The notes below the pieces were generated by a model. It was not told the DNA's origin. It saw nothing but the letters and a program-made list of their open reading frames with translations, and did not search any database. Of a DNA stretch of 64,000 nucleotides, positions 43,765-52,385 are shown piece by piece; positions within the stretch are counted from its first letter, which is position 1, and every line of letters begins with the position of its first letter. Source of the stretch: VAZQ01 sp963753575 (GTDB lineage: Bacteria > Pseudomonadota > Alphaproteobacteria > Rhizobiales > Xanthobacteraceae); NCBI GenBank assembly GCA_963753575.1, contig CAVWCR010000003.1:682001-746000 (forward strand). The letters run 5' to 3'. A program made the position numbers and the translations under genes.

Positions 43765-44729
43765 ACGCAGAAGAAAACGTCATCGAGGTTCAGGGCCTCA
43801 CCAAGCGCTACGACGGCGTCACCGTCGTCAAGGGCATCTCGTTCTCGGTCGCGCGCGGCGAGATCTTCGGGTTGCTCGGTCCCAATGGAGCGGGCAAGAC
43901 CACGACCATCCTGATGCTGCTCGGTCTGAGCGAGATCTCGGGCGGGCAGGCGCGTGTGCTCGGCCATGATCCGGTGCGCGAACCGCTCGCGGTCAAGCGG
44001 CGGGTCGGCTACCTGCCGGATCAGGTGGGCTTCTATGACAACCTCTCGGCCTCGGACAATCTCCGCTACACCGCGCGGTTGATGGGGATGGAGCGGGACG
44101 AGCGGGAGAAGAAGATCGCCTCATCGCTCGATCATGTGGGGCTGCATGATGTGGCAGATCACGCCGTGCAGACCTTCTCGCGCGGCATGCGCCAGCGGCT
44201 TGGGCTTGCCGAGATCCTCATGAAGGAGGCGCAGATCGCGATCCTCGACGAGCCGACCTCCGGCCTCGATCCGCAGGCGACCATCGAGCTGTTGCAGATC
44301 ATCCGCAACCTCAAGGAGCACGATGTCAGCGTGCTGCTGTCGTCGCATCTGCTCGACCGCGTGCAAAGCATCTGCGACCGCGTTGCGCTGTTCAACGAGG
44401 GCGACATCGTGCTCATCGGCAGCGTCGGCGAGCTCGGCCGGCAGGTTCTCGGCGTCGGCTACTATGTCGACGTGGAAGCCGAAGGCCAGGGCATTGCCGA
44501 GGCTCTCAAGGCGGTGCCGGGAGTGCGAGCCGTGGAAGCTGCCGGCGCCAATCACGTGCGCGTCTATGCCGAACGTGACATTCGTCCGGAGGCTGCCGCC
44601 GCTGTCGTTGGCGCCGGTGGCCGGCTTTTCCGTCTCTCGGTCGAGACGCCAAGCCTTGAGATGATCTACACGCGCTATTTCGAGAGTTTCGAGAAACCCT
44701 CGCGTACGGGAGAGCGCCATGCAGCGTGA
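43761..44729 (+). CDS. ABC transporter ATP-binding protein
   Basis: A 322-residue ATPase with Walker A GLLGPNGAGKTTTILMLLGL, signature TFSRGMRQRLGLAEILMKEA, Walker B QIAILDEPTSGLDPQ and the switch histidine in VLLSSHLLDRVQSICDRV. The C-terminal 100 residues form the extra domain of ABC-2 (NosF/CcmA-like) exporters. It overlaps the NEW3 gene by 4 bp and the permease gene by 11 bp, so the three proteins form one complex-building operon. Substrate unknown. Confidence 0.95.
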   Translation: MNAEENVIEVQGLTKRYDGVTVVKGISFSVARGEIFGLLGPNGAGKTTTILMLLGLSEISGGQARVLGHDPVREPLAVKRRVGYLPDQVGFYDNLSASDNLRYTARLMGMERDEREKKIASSLDHVGLHDVADHAVQTFSRGMRQRLGLAEILMKEAQIAILDEPTSGLDPQATIELLQIIRNLKEHDVSVLLSSHLLDRVQSICDRVALFNEGDIVLIGSVGELGRQVLGVGYYVDVEAEGQGIAEALKAVPGVRAVEAAGANHVRVYAERDIRPEAAAAVVGAGGRLFRLSVETPSLEMIYTRYFESFEKPSRTGERHAA

Positions 44730-45660
44730 AGGCTCGGCACTTCATGGCCTCGGGGTCGTCATCCTCAAAGAGCTCAGCGACCATCTGACCAGCGTGCGTA
44801 TGCGCGTGTTGGAATGGCTGGTCGTATTGTTTGCGCTGGCTGCACTCTACGGGGCGATCGAGCAAATCCGTGAAACGACAGCGGAGGATCCGTTCCTGTT
44901 CCTCAAGCTGTTCACGACCGCGCGTGAGCCGCTGCCGTTCACGTTCGTTTCGTTCCTCAGCATCCTGGTTCCGCTGATCGCCATCGGCATGGGCTTCGAT
45001 GCGGTGAACGGAGAGCACAATCGTCGTACGCTCTCGCGCATCCTGTCACAGCCGATCTATCGCGACGCGCTGCTGTTCGGAAAATTCCTTGCCGGACTGT
45101 TCACGCTCGCGGTCAGCCTGGTCGCGTTGTGGCTCCTGGTGATTGGATTGGGGCTCTTCCTCCTGGGCTTGCCGCCCAATGGCGAGGAGCTGGCGCGCGC
45201 CTTCATCTTCCTGCTGGTAACGATTGCCTATGCGGGCGTGTGGCTCGCGTTGGCGATGCTGTTCTCGATCATATTTCGCGCACCCGCGACGGCGGCGCTG
45301 GTCACCCTAGGTCTGTGGCTGTTCCTGACGCTGATTTGGCCGGCGCTGGCGCCTGCGATCGTGGTGGCGTTTGCGCCCACCGGCAACGAGGAAACCCTAA
45401 TCCTTGCCGCGCAATATTTATCGCGGCTGTCGCCGAGCACGCTGTTTGGTGAGATCGTGCTTGCGATTCTCAACCCCACCACCCGCTCACTGGGGCCGAT
45501 CTATCTCAGTCAGCTGCAGGGCGCCGTGCTCGGCGCGCCGATGCCGCTCGGCGAGAGCCTGATCATTGCCTGGCCGCAGATCGTGGGCCTCATCGCCAGC
45601 ACGATCCTGCTGTTTGTGACGGGCTACGTCATCTTCCAGCGCCAGGAAGTGCGCGCTTAG
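44719..45660 (+). CDS. ABC-2 type transporter permease
   Basis: The 313-residue protein has six hydrophobic helices and the NosY-like motif GFDAVNGEHNRRTLSRILSQ followed by PIYRDALLFGKFLAGLFTLA. It is the membrane subunit for the ATPase encoded upstream. NosDFY-type systems handle maturation or export tasks, but the NEW3 protein in place of NosD points to a different, uncharacterised role. Confidence 0.92.
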   Translation: MQREGSALHGLGVVILKELSDHLTSVRMRVLEWLVVLFALAALYGAIEQIRETTAEDPFLFLKLFTTAREPLPFTFVSFLSILVPLIAIGMGFDAVNGEHNRRTLSRILSQPIYRDALLFGKFLAGLFTLAVSLVALWLLVIGLGLFLLGLPPNGEELARAFIFLLVTIAYAGVWLALAMLFSIIFRAPATAALVTLGLWLFLTLIWPALAPAIVVAFAPTGNEETLILAAQYLSRLSPSTLFGEIVLAILNPTTRSLGPIYLSQLQGAVLGAPMPLGESLIIAWPQIVGLIASTILLFVTGYVIFQRQEVRA

Positions 45661-45681
45661 CGTCGACGCATGTAATGTCAT

Positions 45682-45727
45682 GCCGGGAACGGGCGGCGCG
45701 GCCGCCTCTTCCCGGCGATTTTCTTTT
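45682..45727 (+). terminator. Rho-independent terminator after the ABC operon
   Basis: GCCGGGAA...TTCCCGGC encloses an inner GGCGGC/GCCGCC stem and is followed by ATTTTCTTTT. Strong stem and T-run. Confidence 0.9.
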
Positions 45728-45853
45728 CATCGAACGTGCAACGGCGCCTGCGACAATTCGGCCAGCGGCCCCGTGCGACGCCGCCTCGGAACACAACCCT
45801 CTGTCGGGCGTTATCCCCAGATCACAGACAGACGCGAGGAAGGAGGTATCGTG

Positions 45854-46108
45854 ATGGTACGATATCGTGTTTTCAGCGGGCCGCCCGGCACCGATGGGCT
45901 GTCCCCCTTGGAGAAGCAGCGGATGCTATTCAAGGAGTTTGACACGCTGGATGGCGCCATGGCCTGGGCGCGGCATCTCAATGGCAGCGGTCGCGTGGCG
46001 CTGTCGATCGACGGCGATGATGGTACCAGTTTGAACAAACAGGAAATTGCTGCCGCGCTCCGTCACCCGGAGGAGGCCGGAACGAACTTCAACAAGGCGT
46101 CTCAGTGA
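45854..46108 (+). CDS. Small conserved hypothetical protein (84 aa)
   Basis: MVRYRVFSGPPGTDGLSPLE, then EFDTLDGAMAWARHLNGSGR and VALSIDGDDGTSLNKQEIAA. A perfect AGGAGG lies 7 nt before the ATG (a GTG directly ahead is the alternative). The pattern, a beta strand, a helix and a strand, suggests a small soluble alpha/beta protein. No named family is recognised. Confidence 0.75.
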   Translation: MVRYRVFSGPPGTDGLSPLEKQRMLFKEFDTLDGAMAWARHLNGSGRVALSIDGDDGTSLNKQEIAAALRHPEEAGTNFNKASQ

Positions 46109-46144
46109 GCAGATGATACCAGCTGCAGCTGTGCGAGGACGCGA

Positions 46145-46327
46145 TCAGCCTGCGATCTTCTTCCATCCGTCGCGTGCGAGCGCAATGACGCTATCGAAAT
46201 TCTTGGCTACGACATCCCAATTGACCATCGGACGCGCCCCGGGTGCCGGCGTCGACATGTTATCTGCGACATAGGCTGCGCCGATGGTAATCGCGCAGCC
46301 AAGGATCAATCCTACGAAAACGCGCAT
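46145..46327 (-). CDS. Small membrane-anchored protein (60 aa)
   Basis: MRVFVGLILGCAITIGAAYV forms one hydrophobic helix; the soluble tail is NMSTPAPGARPMVNWDVVAK and FDSVIALARDGWKKIAG. A GGAGAGGA site precedes the ATG. Small proteins of this type (helix plus NWD-like motif) occur in related bacteria; function unknown. Confidence 0.75.
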   Translation of the reverse strand: MRVFVGLILGCAITIGAAYVADNMSTPAPGARPMVNWDVVAKNFDSVIALARDGWKKIAG

Positions 46328-46743
46328 GTTCCTCTCCAGCAATTGTGCGCTTGCCGTTAGGCTACGAACGCGGCGCCATTGTGATAGCGTTAAAGGCGTG
46401 AAGTGACCCTAGCGTGAAATGACCGCATGATGATATGGCGTCCAGGTGCCTTGATCTCGCCTTTGCCCGGCGAGAGACCCGCGTTTTAAGCAATCCTCCC
46501 CTGATTCAACGCTTGATTGCGGATCCGGGCGCCACTCGAAAAAATCCACGCAAGTTCCTAGGAATACTTCGTATTTCTGCATTTGAGGTTGGCATTGCGG
46601 AGGGCGTCTTTTTTACCTCCCGGATCATGGAAGTTTTCCGCCCATTTCGTGAATTTCCCTGCTATATTTTATAGATAGCCAGAAATTGTGGGGCGCTGTT
46701 CGCAGCAATAGGGCTGTTTGCAGCAATAAGAAGGTGGATCGAA
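46328..46743. other. Intergenic region
   Basis: About 416 bp. An open frame of 79 codons (46435-46674) has no ribosome site and poor composition. Tandem AGCAATA-type repeats (46700-46730) precede the next gene. No clear promoter seen. Confidence 0.45.
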
Positions 46744-46968
46744 ATGCTGGTGTCAAAGAGTTCGCAGGCGAGGGAGCATAAGTTCCAGATTGGCCAGACC
46801 GTCTATTTCACCTCGCGGCCGGTCGGGCAGATGTCGACTGACAGCGCCTATCAGATCGTTCGCCTGCTTCCTTCCGATGGCGATGACTACCAATACCGGA
46901 TCAAGAGCCCCGCCGAAGCGTTCGAGCGCGTGGCCAAGGAAAGCCAGCTTGAAGTTACGCGCTTATAG
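46744..46968 (+). CDS. Small conserved hypothetical protein (74 aa)
   Basis: MLVSKSSQAREHKFQIGQTV, YFTSRPVGQMSTDSAYQIVR and DYQYRIKSPAEAFERVAKES form a small beta-rich domain, perhaps SH3-like. AAGGTGG precedes the ATG. I recall similar orphan genes in Bradyrhizobium relatives; function unknown. Confidence 0.75.
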   Translation: MLVSKSSQAREHKFQIGQTVYFTSRPVGQMSTDSAYQIVRLLPSDGDDYQYRIKSPAEAFERVAKESQLEVTRL

Positions 46969-47165
46969 CGCGACCTATTTGCGGGTGCGACCGACGTTTC
47001 CACAGGACTTGATCGGCACTGGGTGCACCAGAACTGTTGCAGCGGCGCCTCACGCGGGGAATTCCCTTGGTGGACGCCGAGTTGAGCTGGTTCGGACAAG
47101 TCCCCTAATCCATAATTGTGCCCCATCAGGCAACTAGCGCCAGAGGGGGAGCTGCGGGTTCATGG

Positions 47166-48176
47166 ATGGGCGTCATGTCCGACATGTTCGGACGACTTAT
47201 GGGAATTGATCCGCCAACCGGTTTGCTCAGTCTCCCCTTGTGGGCAGGGGGCGCGGCCGCCGCCCTGCTTGTATTCGTCTGTCTGATGGCCCTCACGCAT
47301 GCAGGCCGGGAGGGTGCGGCGGGGGCGCTTGCGCGTATGGCATTGCTGCTGATCGGGGCGGGAGCGGCACTCTTGGCTGTCGAGTTCGCACCGCAATCCA
47401 GCCTTACCATGGAGCGGCACCTGCTTGCGGCACGAGCCCAGGACCTGCTCACCCGTGCCGCCGCGCCTGGATCGGCGCTCGCGTGTCTTGATGCCATTGC
47501 GGGCGACACCGTTGAGTCGTGGTGTGAAAAAGCAGTATTCCAGTCGCCCGAGGCGACGGCGGCGGCGGTTTCCTATGTCACTGCACAACTCGCCTTGCTC
47601 GCCGACTTTTCGGCGCAAGCGCAGCGCCCCGGCGGCCGAGTACCCATGGCGCTTGCCACGCTGCGCCGCGCCATTGAGACCGACCGGTTTGGATTCGTGG
47701 CCCATACACTGACGGTTCGTGATGGCTGTACACCGTCCGCCTGCGACGCATTTGCGCTGCTCGAAGACTCCAGCCGGATCGCGGCCAATGTGTCCAAGCA
47801 CACCTACGACCTCTATGTTGCACGCCATGCCGCAGCGTGGCCGGCGAGCGGGAAGGCACCCGTTGCTGCCGCGACTATGCCCCCGGTCCCGGCTGATGTG
47901 CCGACCGGCTCCGTAGAGCGCAAAGGCGTGTTCTTTCCCTCCGCGGCCTCGATACCGCCGGTCAGCATCATGGATACCGAGCCGACGAATGCCCCCGAAT
48001 CCAGCGCGCCCACGGCGCCACCGGCGAAAAGGCAGGTGCCGCCGCCGCCACCGCGGCGTCCGGCTCAGTCCGGCGCCGCAAGCGGCGGCAGCGGGCAGCC
48101 TCAGCCGGCGCGGCCGCCGATCGATCTGAACGCCGCATCAAGGTCGAGCTCGCCGGCTTTCGCCCCGCAGCAGTAA
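47166..48176 (+). CDS. Membrane protein with proline-rich tail, hypothetical
   Basis: A 336-residue protein from ATG 47166 (GTG 47118 and ATG 47175 are alternatives) with two N-terminal helices (LPLWAGGAAAALLVFVCLMA, ALARMALLLIGAGAALLAVE). A soluble domain follows with paired cysteines (SALACLDAIAGDTVESWCEK; RDGCTPSACDAFALLEDSSR). The tail is low-complexity Pro/Ala/Ser (KRQVPPPPPRRPAQSG). No family recognised; a periplasmic domain with disulfides is likely. Confidence 0.7.
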   Translation: MGVMSDMFGRLMGIDPPTGLLSLPLWAGGAAAALLVFVCLMALTHAGREGAAGALARMALLLIGAGAALLAVEFAPQSSLTMERHLLAARAQDLLTRAAAPGSALACLDAIAGDTVESWCEKAVFQSPEATAAAVSYVTAQLALLADFSAQAQRPGGRVPMALATLRRAIETDRFGFVAHTLTVRDGCTPSACDAFALLEDSSRIAANVSKHTYDLYVARHAAAWPASGKAPVAAATMPPVPADVPTGSVERKGVFFPSAASIPPVSIMDTEPTNAPESSAPTAPPAKRQVPPPPPRRPAQSGAASGGSGQPQPARPPIDLNAASRSSSPAFAPQQ

Positions 48177-48260
48177 ATCTGAGGATAAGGCTTGCTGCGC
48201 GGAAGCTTCTCGTTTGCATGACAGGCAGCGAGCAATTTTCTTTGGTAAGCACCTGCATCC

Positions 48261-48692
48261 ATGACATTGCATCTCATCAAGCTCTGCGTTGGTTGTGACT
48301 CGGTCAAGGATCTGGAGGATTGGATCCGCGAGAAGCGCAAACGGAGCCGCGGCAAGAGAACCGAGCACTTGCACCGCACCCGCATGGTCCCCAAGCGCGC
48401 CAACGAACTCGTCGACGGAGGCTCGCTCTACTGGGTGATCCGCGGCGAGCTGGCGTGCCGGCAACGGTTGATCGCTGTGCGTCCCTATGTCGACAAGGCT
48501 GGCGTCGGCCAGTGCCACCTCGTGCTCGAGCCCAAGGTGGTGCCGGTGAAGCCAAGACCCTGGCGCGCGTTCCAGGGCTGGCGCTATCTTGAGGCAAAGG
48601 ACGCTCCGCCCGACCTTGAACGCGCCGCGCCCGGCGCCAAGGACATGCCTGAAGCGATGCTGCGGGAGCTGCGGGAGCTGGGGTTGCTGTAG
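48261..48692 (+). CDS. DUF1489 family protein
   Basis: The 143-residue protein begins MTLHLIKLCVGCDSVKDLED and has HLHRTRMVPKRANELVDGGS, LYWVIRGELACRQRLIAVRP and KPRPWRAFQGWRYLEAKDAP, the DUF1489 pattern, an alphaproteobacterial family of unknown function. Its end is leucine-rich. Single gene. Confidence 0.9.
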   Translation: MTLHLIKLCVGCDSVKDLEDWIREKRKRSRGKRTEHLHRTRMVPKRANELVDGGSLYWVIRGELACRQRLIAVRPYVDKAGVGQCHLVLEPKVVPVKPRPWRAFQGWRYLEAKDAPPDLERAAPGAKDMPEAMLRELRELGLL

Positions 48693-48739
48693 GCGAGTGA
48701 ACCGAGCGGCAGCCGCGAAGGGACGCTTGGCAATCACTC

Positions 48740-48845
48740 TGCGTTGTCATCGTCCGCGAAAGCGGACGATCCAGTAATCATTGACTTCTCGAAAATGAAT
48801 TCGATGTCTGCGATTGCTGGATGCCCGCTTTCACGGGCATGACGG
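48740..48845. repeat. REP-like double hairpin element
   Basis: Hairpins CGTCCGCGAAAGCGGACG and GCCCGCTTTCACGGGC stand at both ends, with conserved-looking ATCCAGTA and TGCTGGATG in between. It resembles the dispersed palindromes of Bradyrhizobium-like genomes and has the same hairpin style as the copy near 1790. Confidence 0.7.
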
Positions 48846-48870
48846 GTGGAAAATCGGTATTCACCGGACC

Positions 48871-49722
48871 TCACACCGCAACGTTGTCGATCAGGCGCGT
48901 GCGGCCGATCTTGGCGGCCGCGAGCAGCCGGAGCCGGCCGTCTGCCGCGCTTTCGATCTTGGCGAGCGTTTCGGCGTGACGCGCCTCGATATAGTCAAGC
49001 TGGAACCCGGCTTCCTCGATCTCGGCGCCGCCCTCGTCGAGCACGCGCGCAATGCGCTCGCCGCGCGCGATCGCCGTAGCGCATTTGCAAAGCACGCGAT
49101 ACAGCGTCGGCGCGCTCGCGCGCTCCTGCGGCGAGAGGTAGACGTTGCGCGAGGACATGGCGAGGCCGTCGGGCTCGCGCATGATCGGCGCGCCCACGAT
49201 CTTCACCGGCAGATCGAGATCGGCGACGAGCCGCTTGATGACCATGAGCTGCTGAAAATCTTTCTCACCGAACACCGCGACGTCGGGCTGGCATTGGATC
49301 AGGAGCTTGCTGACGACGATTGCAACACCGCCAAAGAAGTGCGGCCGAAAGGCATCTTCAAGCCCGACCTTGGCGGGTCCTTCGGGAACGATCCGAGTGG
49401 CGAACCCCGGGCCGTACATGGTCTCGATCGTCGGCGCCCAGATTAGGCCGACGCCGGCTTCGGTCAGCGCGGCGACATCGGCGTCGAACGTGCGTGGATA
49501 GCTCGTGAAATCCTCATGCGGCGCAAACTGGGTCGGGTTGACGAAGATGGAGGCCGCCACCCGGCGCGCGCGGCGGCGTGCGAGCCGCACCAGCGACAGG
49601 TGGCCTTCGTGCAGCGCCCCCATGGTGGGAACGAGCGCGATCGAGTCGCCGGCGCCGCGCCATCGCGCCAGCGCACGGCGCAAGGCCGGAAGGGTGCGCA
49701 CGATGCGGGATCGAGGGGCCAT
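48871..49722 (-). CDS. panC: Pantothenate synthetase
   Basis: PanC ligates pantoate and beta-alanine with ATP (cytosolic, vitamin B5 synthesis). The 283-residue protein has the motifs LVPTMGALHEGHLSLVRLAR (ATP HxGH), SIFVNPTQFAPHEDFTSYPR, VAVFGEKDFQQLMVIKRLV and LAMSSRNVYLSP. Start at 49722 gives the expected length. It is divergent from the MipZ-like gene. The partner panB is not in the window. Confidence 0.96.
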   Translation of the reverse strand: MAPRSRIVRTLPALRRALARWRGAGDSIALVPTMGALHEGHLSLVRLARRRARRVAASIFVNPTQFAPHEDFTSYPRTFDADVAALTEAGVGLIWAPTIETMYGPGFATRIVPEGPAKVGLEDAFRPHFFGGVAIVVSKLLIQCQPDVAVFGEKDFQQLMVIKRLVADLDLPVKIVGAPIMREPDGLAMSSRNVYLSPQERASAPTLYRVLCKCATAIARGERIARVLDEGGAEIEEAGFQLDYIEARHAETLAKIESAADGRLRLLAAAKIGRTRLIDNVAV

Positions 49723-49887
49723 GGCACGCTCTCGGTTTGGTTAAGAGAGGGCTGGGGGGGCGGGGGAAAAGGGCTGTCACACGCAGGATATCATGCCCGT
49801 GATTAATCATTAAACCAGCGTGCGGGCCAGCGCGCCTTGATTGTGCGTGGCCGGGGCCTAGGAATCATACCGGCGAAGGAGAGTTTC

Positions 49888-50796
49888 GTGTCGGTAGATG
49901 CAAATCCACAACGTCCGGTATCGGCGCACGTCGTGGTGCTCGGCAGCCAGGAGGACGGGTCGGGAAAATCGACCCTCACGATGCACGTGGTGGTCGCGCT
50001 CCTCAATCGCGGCCAGCGGGTTGCTACCGTTGACCTCGACGGGCGACACACAGACCTGACGCGCTACATTGAGAGCCGTCGCTCCGGCGCCGCGCAGCAG
50101 GCGGGCGAGCTCGCTCTGCCGACGCATATTTCGATCACAAGCAACAAGAGGCTTCTGCTCGATCGGGACAAGCAAATCGAATTTCCAGCACTTGCCGATG
50201 TCGTCGCCGGCATCGGGCCGACGCATGATTTCATCATCGTCGACACGTCTGCGACGGACAGCGATCTGATGCGGCTCGCTCATGGGTTGGCGGACACGCT
50301 GATCACGCCGATCGACAATTCGAGTGACATGTTTGGCGCCGTCGATGCGACGACCTCCGCGGCCGTCGACGGCAGCGCGTATGCCGAGTTGGTCCGCGTC
50401 GCGCGCGAGCGCCGCAAGACGGAAGCAGGCTCGATCGACTGGGTGGTCGTGTGCAATCGGCTGGCCGTGCCGCGAGCGTGCAGCGCGACCGGCGCGGGCC
50501 TCAACGACCTGGCGGCAAGACTTGGCTTCCGCTGTGTCGATGGGCTCGCGGAGCGAGCGCTCTATCGCGATCTGTTCTTGCGCGGGCTGACCGCGCTCGA
50601 CCGGCTCGACGACGCTACGCTCGGCGCGCGGCCAAGCCTCGCGCACGTCACCGCCCAGCGGGAGGCCATGAGCCTGATCACGGAGCTCAGGCTCCCGGTC
50701 GAAGAGCGTGGCCGGCCGCGCGCGCCCGCCGACACCCAATGGCTGTCCGCGCCGCCGATCGTGCCGCTCGGCGAGCACGACCTGCTCGAGACCTGA
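49888..50796 (+). CDS. MipZ-like ParA-family ATPase lacking the signature lysine
   Basis: A GTG start with AAGGAGAG gives 302 residues. The sequence follows MipZ, the division-site ATPase of alphaproteobacteria: VVALLNRGQRVATVDLDGRH, TDLTRYIESRR and LMRLAHGLADTLITPIDNSS. The deviant Walker A, GNEKGG(A/S)GKST in MipZ, reads GSQEDGSGKST (residues 19-29), so the dimer-type signature Lys is Glu22 while the P-loop Lys27 remains. The switch DTPG reads DTSA. Either this is the native MipZ with altered ATP switching or a degenerate paralogue. It lies beside panC, the usual mipZ position in relatives as I recall. Confidence 0.8.
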   Translation: MSVDANPQRPVSAHVVVLGSQEDGSGKSTLTMHVVVALLNRGQRVATVDLDGRHTDLTRYIESRRSGAAQQAGELALPTHISITSNKRLLLDRDKQIEFPALADVVAGIGPTHDFIIVDTSATDSDLMRLAHGLADTLITPIDNSSDMFGAVDATTSAAVDGSAYAELVRVARERRKTEAGSIDWVVVCNRLAVPRACSATGAGLNDLAARLGFRCVDGLAERALYRDLFLRGLTALDRLDDATLGARPSLAHVTAQREAMSLITELRLPVEERGRPRAPADTQWLSAPPIVPLGEHDLLET

Positions 50797-50873
50797 GCGC
50801 ACGGCTGCAGGGCATTGCGCGCCGCCACGGTCGGGGCCACCTTAGGTGGATTGACTGCCGGGACCCGTGGCTG

Positions 50874-51608
50874 ATGACGCGACCAGACGATAAGGTGCCT
50901 GTCAGGCCGGCCGAGACGCCGGCGACGACATCCTCACGCGCCGAAATCGACGCCTTCCTGACGAAGGTCAAAGGCCTGACCCCCGCGACCGCGGCCGGGC
51001 AGCGCGGGCGGCTGATCTTCGCACTCGACGCCACCATGAGCCGGCAGCCCACCTGGGATACCGCCTGTCGGCTGCAGGCCGATATGTTTCGCGAGGCGGC
51101 ATCGATCGGCGGTCTCGATGTACAGCTCGTCTATTATCGCGGCCTCACGGAATGCCGGTCGTCGCCCTGGGTCTCGCAAGCCGATCGACTGGCGGGCCTG
51201 ATGGAGAAGATCGACTGTCGCGGCGGCCACACCCAGATCGGCAAGGTCATTGCGCATGCCCGGCGCGAGACCCAGAAGACCAAGGTGCAGGCGCTGGTCT
51301 TCGTCGGCGATGCGATGGAGGAGAAGCTCGACGACCTCTGTCATGCCGCCGGCGAACTCGGCATTTTGGGCGTGCCGGCCTTCATGTTCCAGGAGGGCGA
51401 CGAGGCCATCGCCGAGCAGGCGTTTCGCGAGATTGCACGGCTTACGCGCGGGGCCTATTGCCGCTTTGATCCGGGTGCGGCGCATCAATTGGGCGAGCTC
51501 TTGCGCGCGGTTGCGGCCTATGCGGCGGGCGGCATGCGCGCGCTTGCCGATCTCTCGGCCCGGCGCGATGCTGGTGCGATGAAGTTGATCCGGCAGATGA
51601 GACAGTAA
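50874..51608 (+). CDS. VWA-domain protein
   Basis: The 244-residue protein is one von Willebrand A-like domain: RGRLIFALDATMSRQPTWDT with the MIDAS-type DATMS, GGHTQIGKVIAHARRETQKT with the Thr, and QALVFVGDAMEEKLDDLCHA. It overlaps the following DnaJ-domain gene (TAATG), so both are probably co-translated. The role of this VWA-DnaJ pair is unknown to me. The ribosome site is weak; ATG 50874 is the first in the right frame. Confidence 0.85.
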   Translation: MTRPDDKVPVRPAETPATTSSRAEIDAFLTKVKGLTPATAAGQRGRLIFALDATMSRQPTWDTACRLQADMFREAASIGGLDVQLVYYRGLTECRSSPWVSQADRLAGLMEKIDCRGGHTQIGKVIAHARRETQKTKVQALVFVGDAMEEKLDDLCHAAGELGILGVPAFMFQEGDEAIAEQAFREIARLTRGAYCRFDPGAAHQLGELLRAVAAYAAGGMRALADLSARRDAGAMKLIRQMRQ

Positions 51609-52315
51609 TGGGCGCCGTCATCTTCGGTGTCGTCGTGCTCGCGCTCCTGTTGGCGGCGGGCAATCTTTTTGCCAGGGCCAATCCGCAGACGCTTGCGCCC
51701 ATTCTGAAGACGGCGGGCGGTGTTGGTGCGCTCGGCAGTGCGGTATTCCTGGCTGCACGCGGGCAGTTCGGGTTGGCGCTGCCGCTCGGCGTCGCCGGGT
51801 TGGGTCTGCTCGGCTGGCTACCCCTCGGCGCGGCCGGGATCTTCCAGCGTTCGCGGAAAAGCGCGGGCCAGGTCTCGCGCGTACGCTCTGCCTTCGTGGA
51901 GATGGAGCTCGATCACGACACCGGCGCGATGCGCGGGCGTATCCTGGTCGGCCGCTACGAGGGCGTCACGCTCGACGCGCTCGACATGGCGACCTTGAGC
52001 GCCTTCCTCCCCGATATCGACGAGGAAAGCCGCGCTCTACTGATGGTGTATCTCGACCGCCGGGAGCCCGGCTGGCGTGACCACGTGCATGGTGATGCGG
52101 CTGCGGGGACGGGCCGCTCGTCGTGGAGCGCCGGCAAAATGACGGAGGAGGAGGCTTACCAGATCCTTGGCCTGCATCCGGGCGCGAGTGCCGAAGATAT
52201 CGGCCGCGCGCATCGTTCCCTCATGAAGAAACTTCATCCCGACCAAGGGGGGTCGACGTATCTTGCGGCCCGCGTGAATGAGGCCAAGGACGTTCTTCTC
52301 CGCCGCCATCACTAG
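51608..52315 (+). CDS. Membrane-anchored J-domain protein
   Basis: A 235-residue protein with three hydrophobic segments at the N-terminus (VIFGVVVLALLLAAGNLF; LGLALPLGVAGLGLLGWLPL) and a C-terminal J domain MTEEEAYQILGLHPGASAED, then HRSLMKKLHPDQGGSTYLA with the HPD triad. The layout resembles the TIM14/DjlA-like J proteins that recruit Hsp70 at a membrane. Coupled to the VWA gene by a one-base overlap (TAATG). Confidence 0.9.
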   Translation: MGAVIFGVVVLALLLAAGNLFARANPQTLAPILKTAGGVGALGSAVFLAARGQFGLALPLGVAGLGLLGWLPLGAAGIFQRSRKSAGQVSRVRSAFVEMELDHDTGAMRGRILVGRYEGVTLDALDMATLSAFLPDIDEESRALLMVYLDRREPGWRDHVHGDAAAGTGRSSWSAGKMTEEEAYQILGLHPGASAEDIGRAHRSLMKKLHPDQGGSTYLAARVNEAKDVLLRRHH

Positions 52316-52385
52316 TACTCCAACACAACACGTTACTACTCGACGGCTCGTGTTCCCCGTTTGATGCCCGCTGTGACGCTCGACG

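Noticed and set aside
46435..46674. 79-codon plus frame
   Set aside because: No ribosome site and no plausible protein pattern; left as intergenic.
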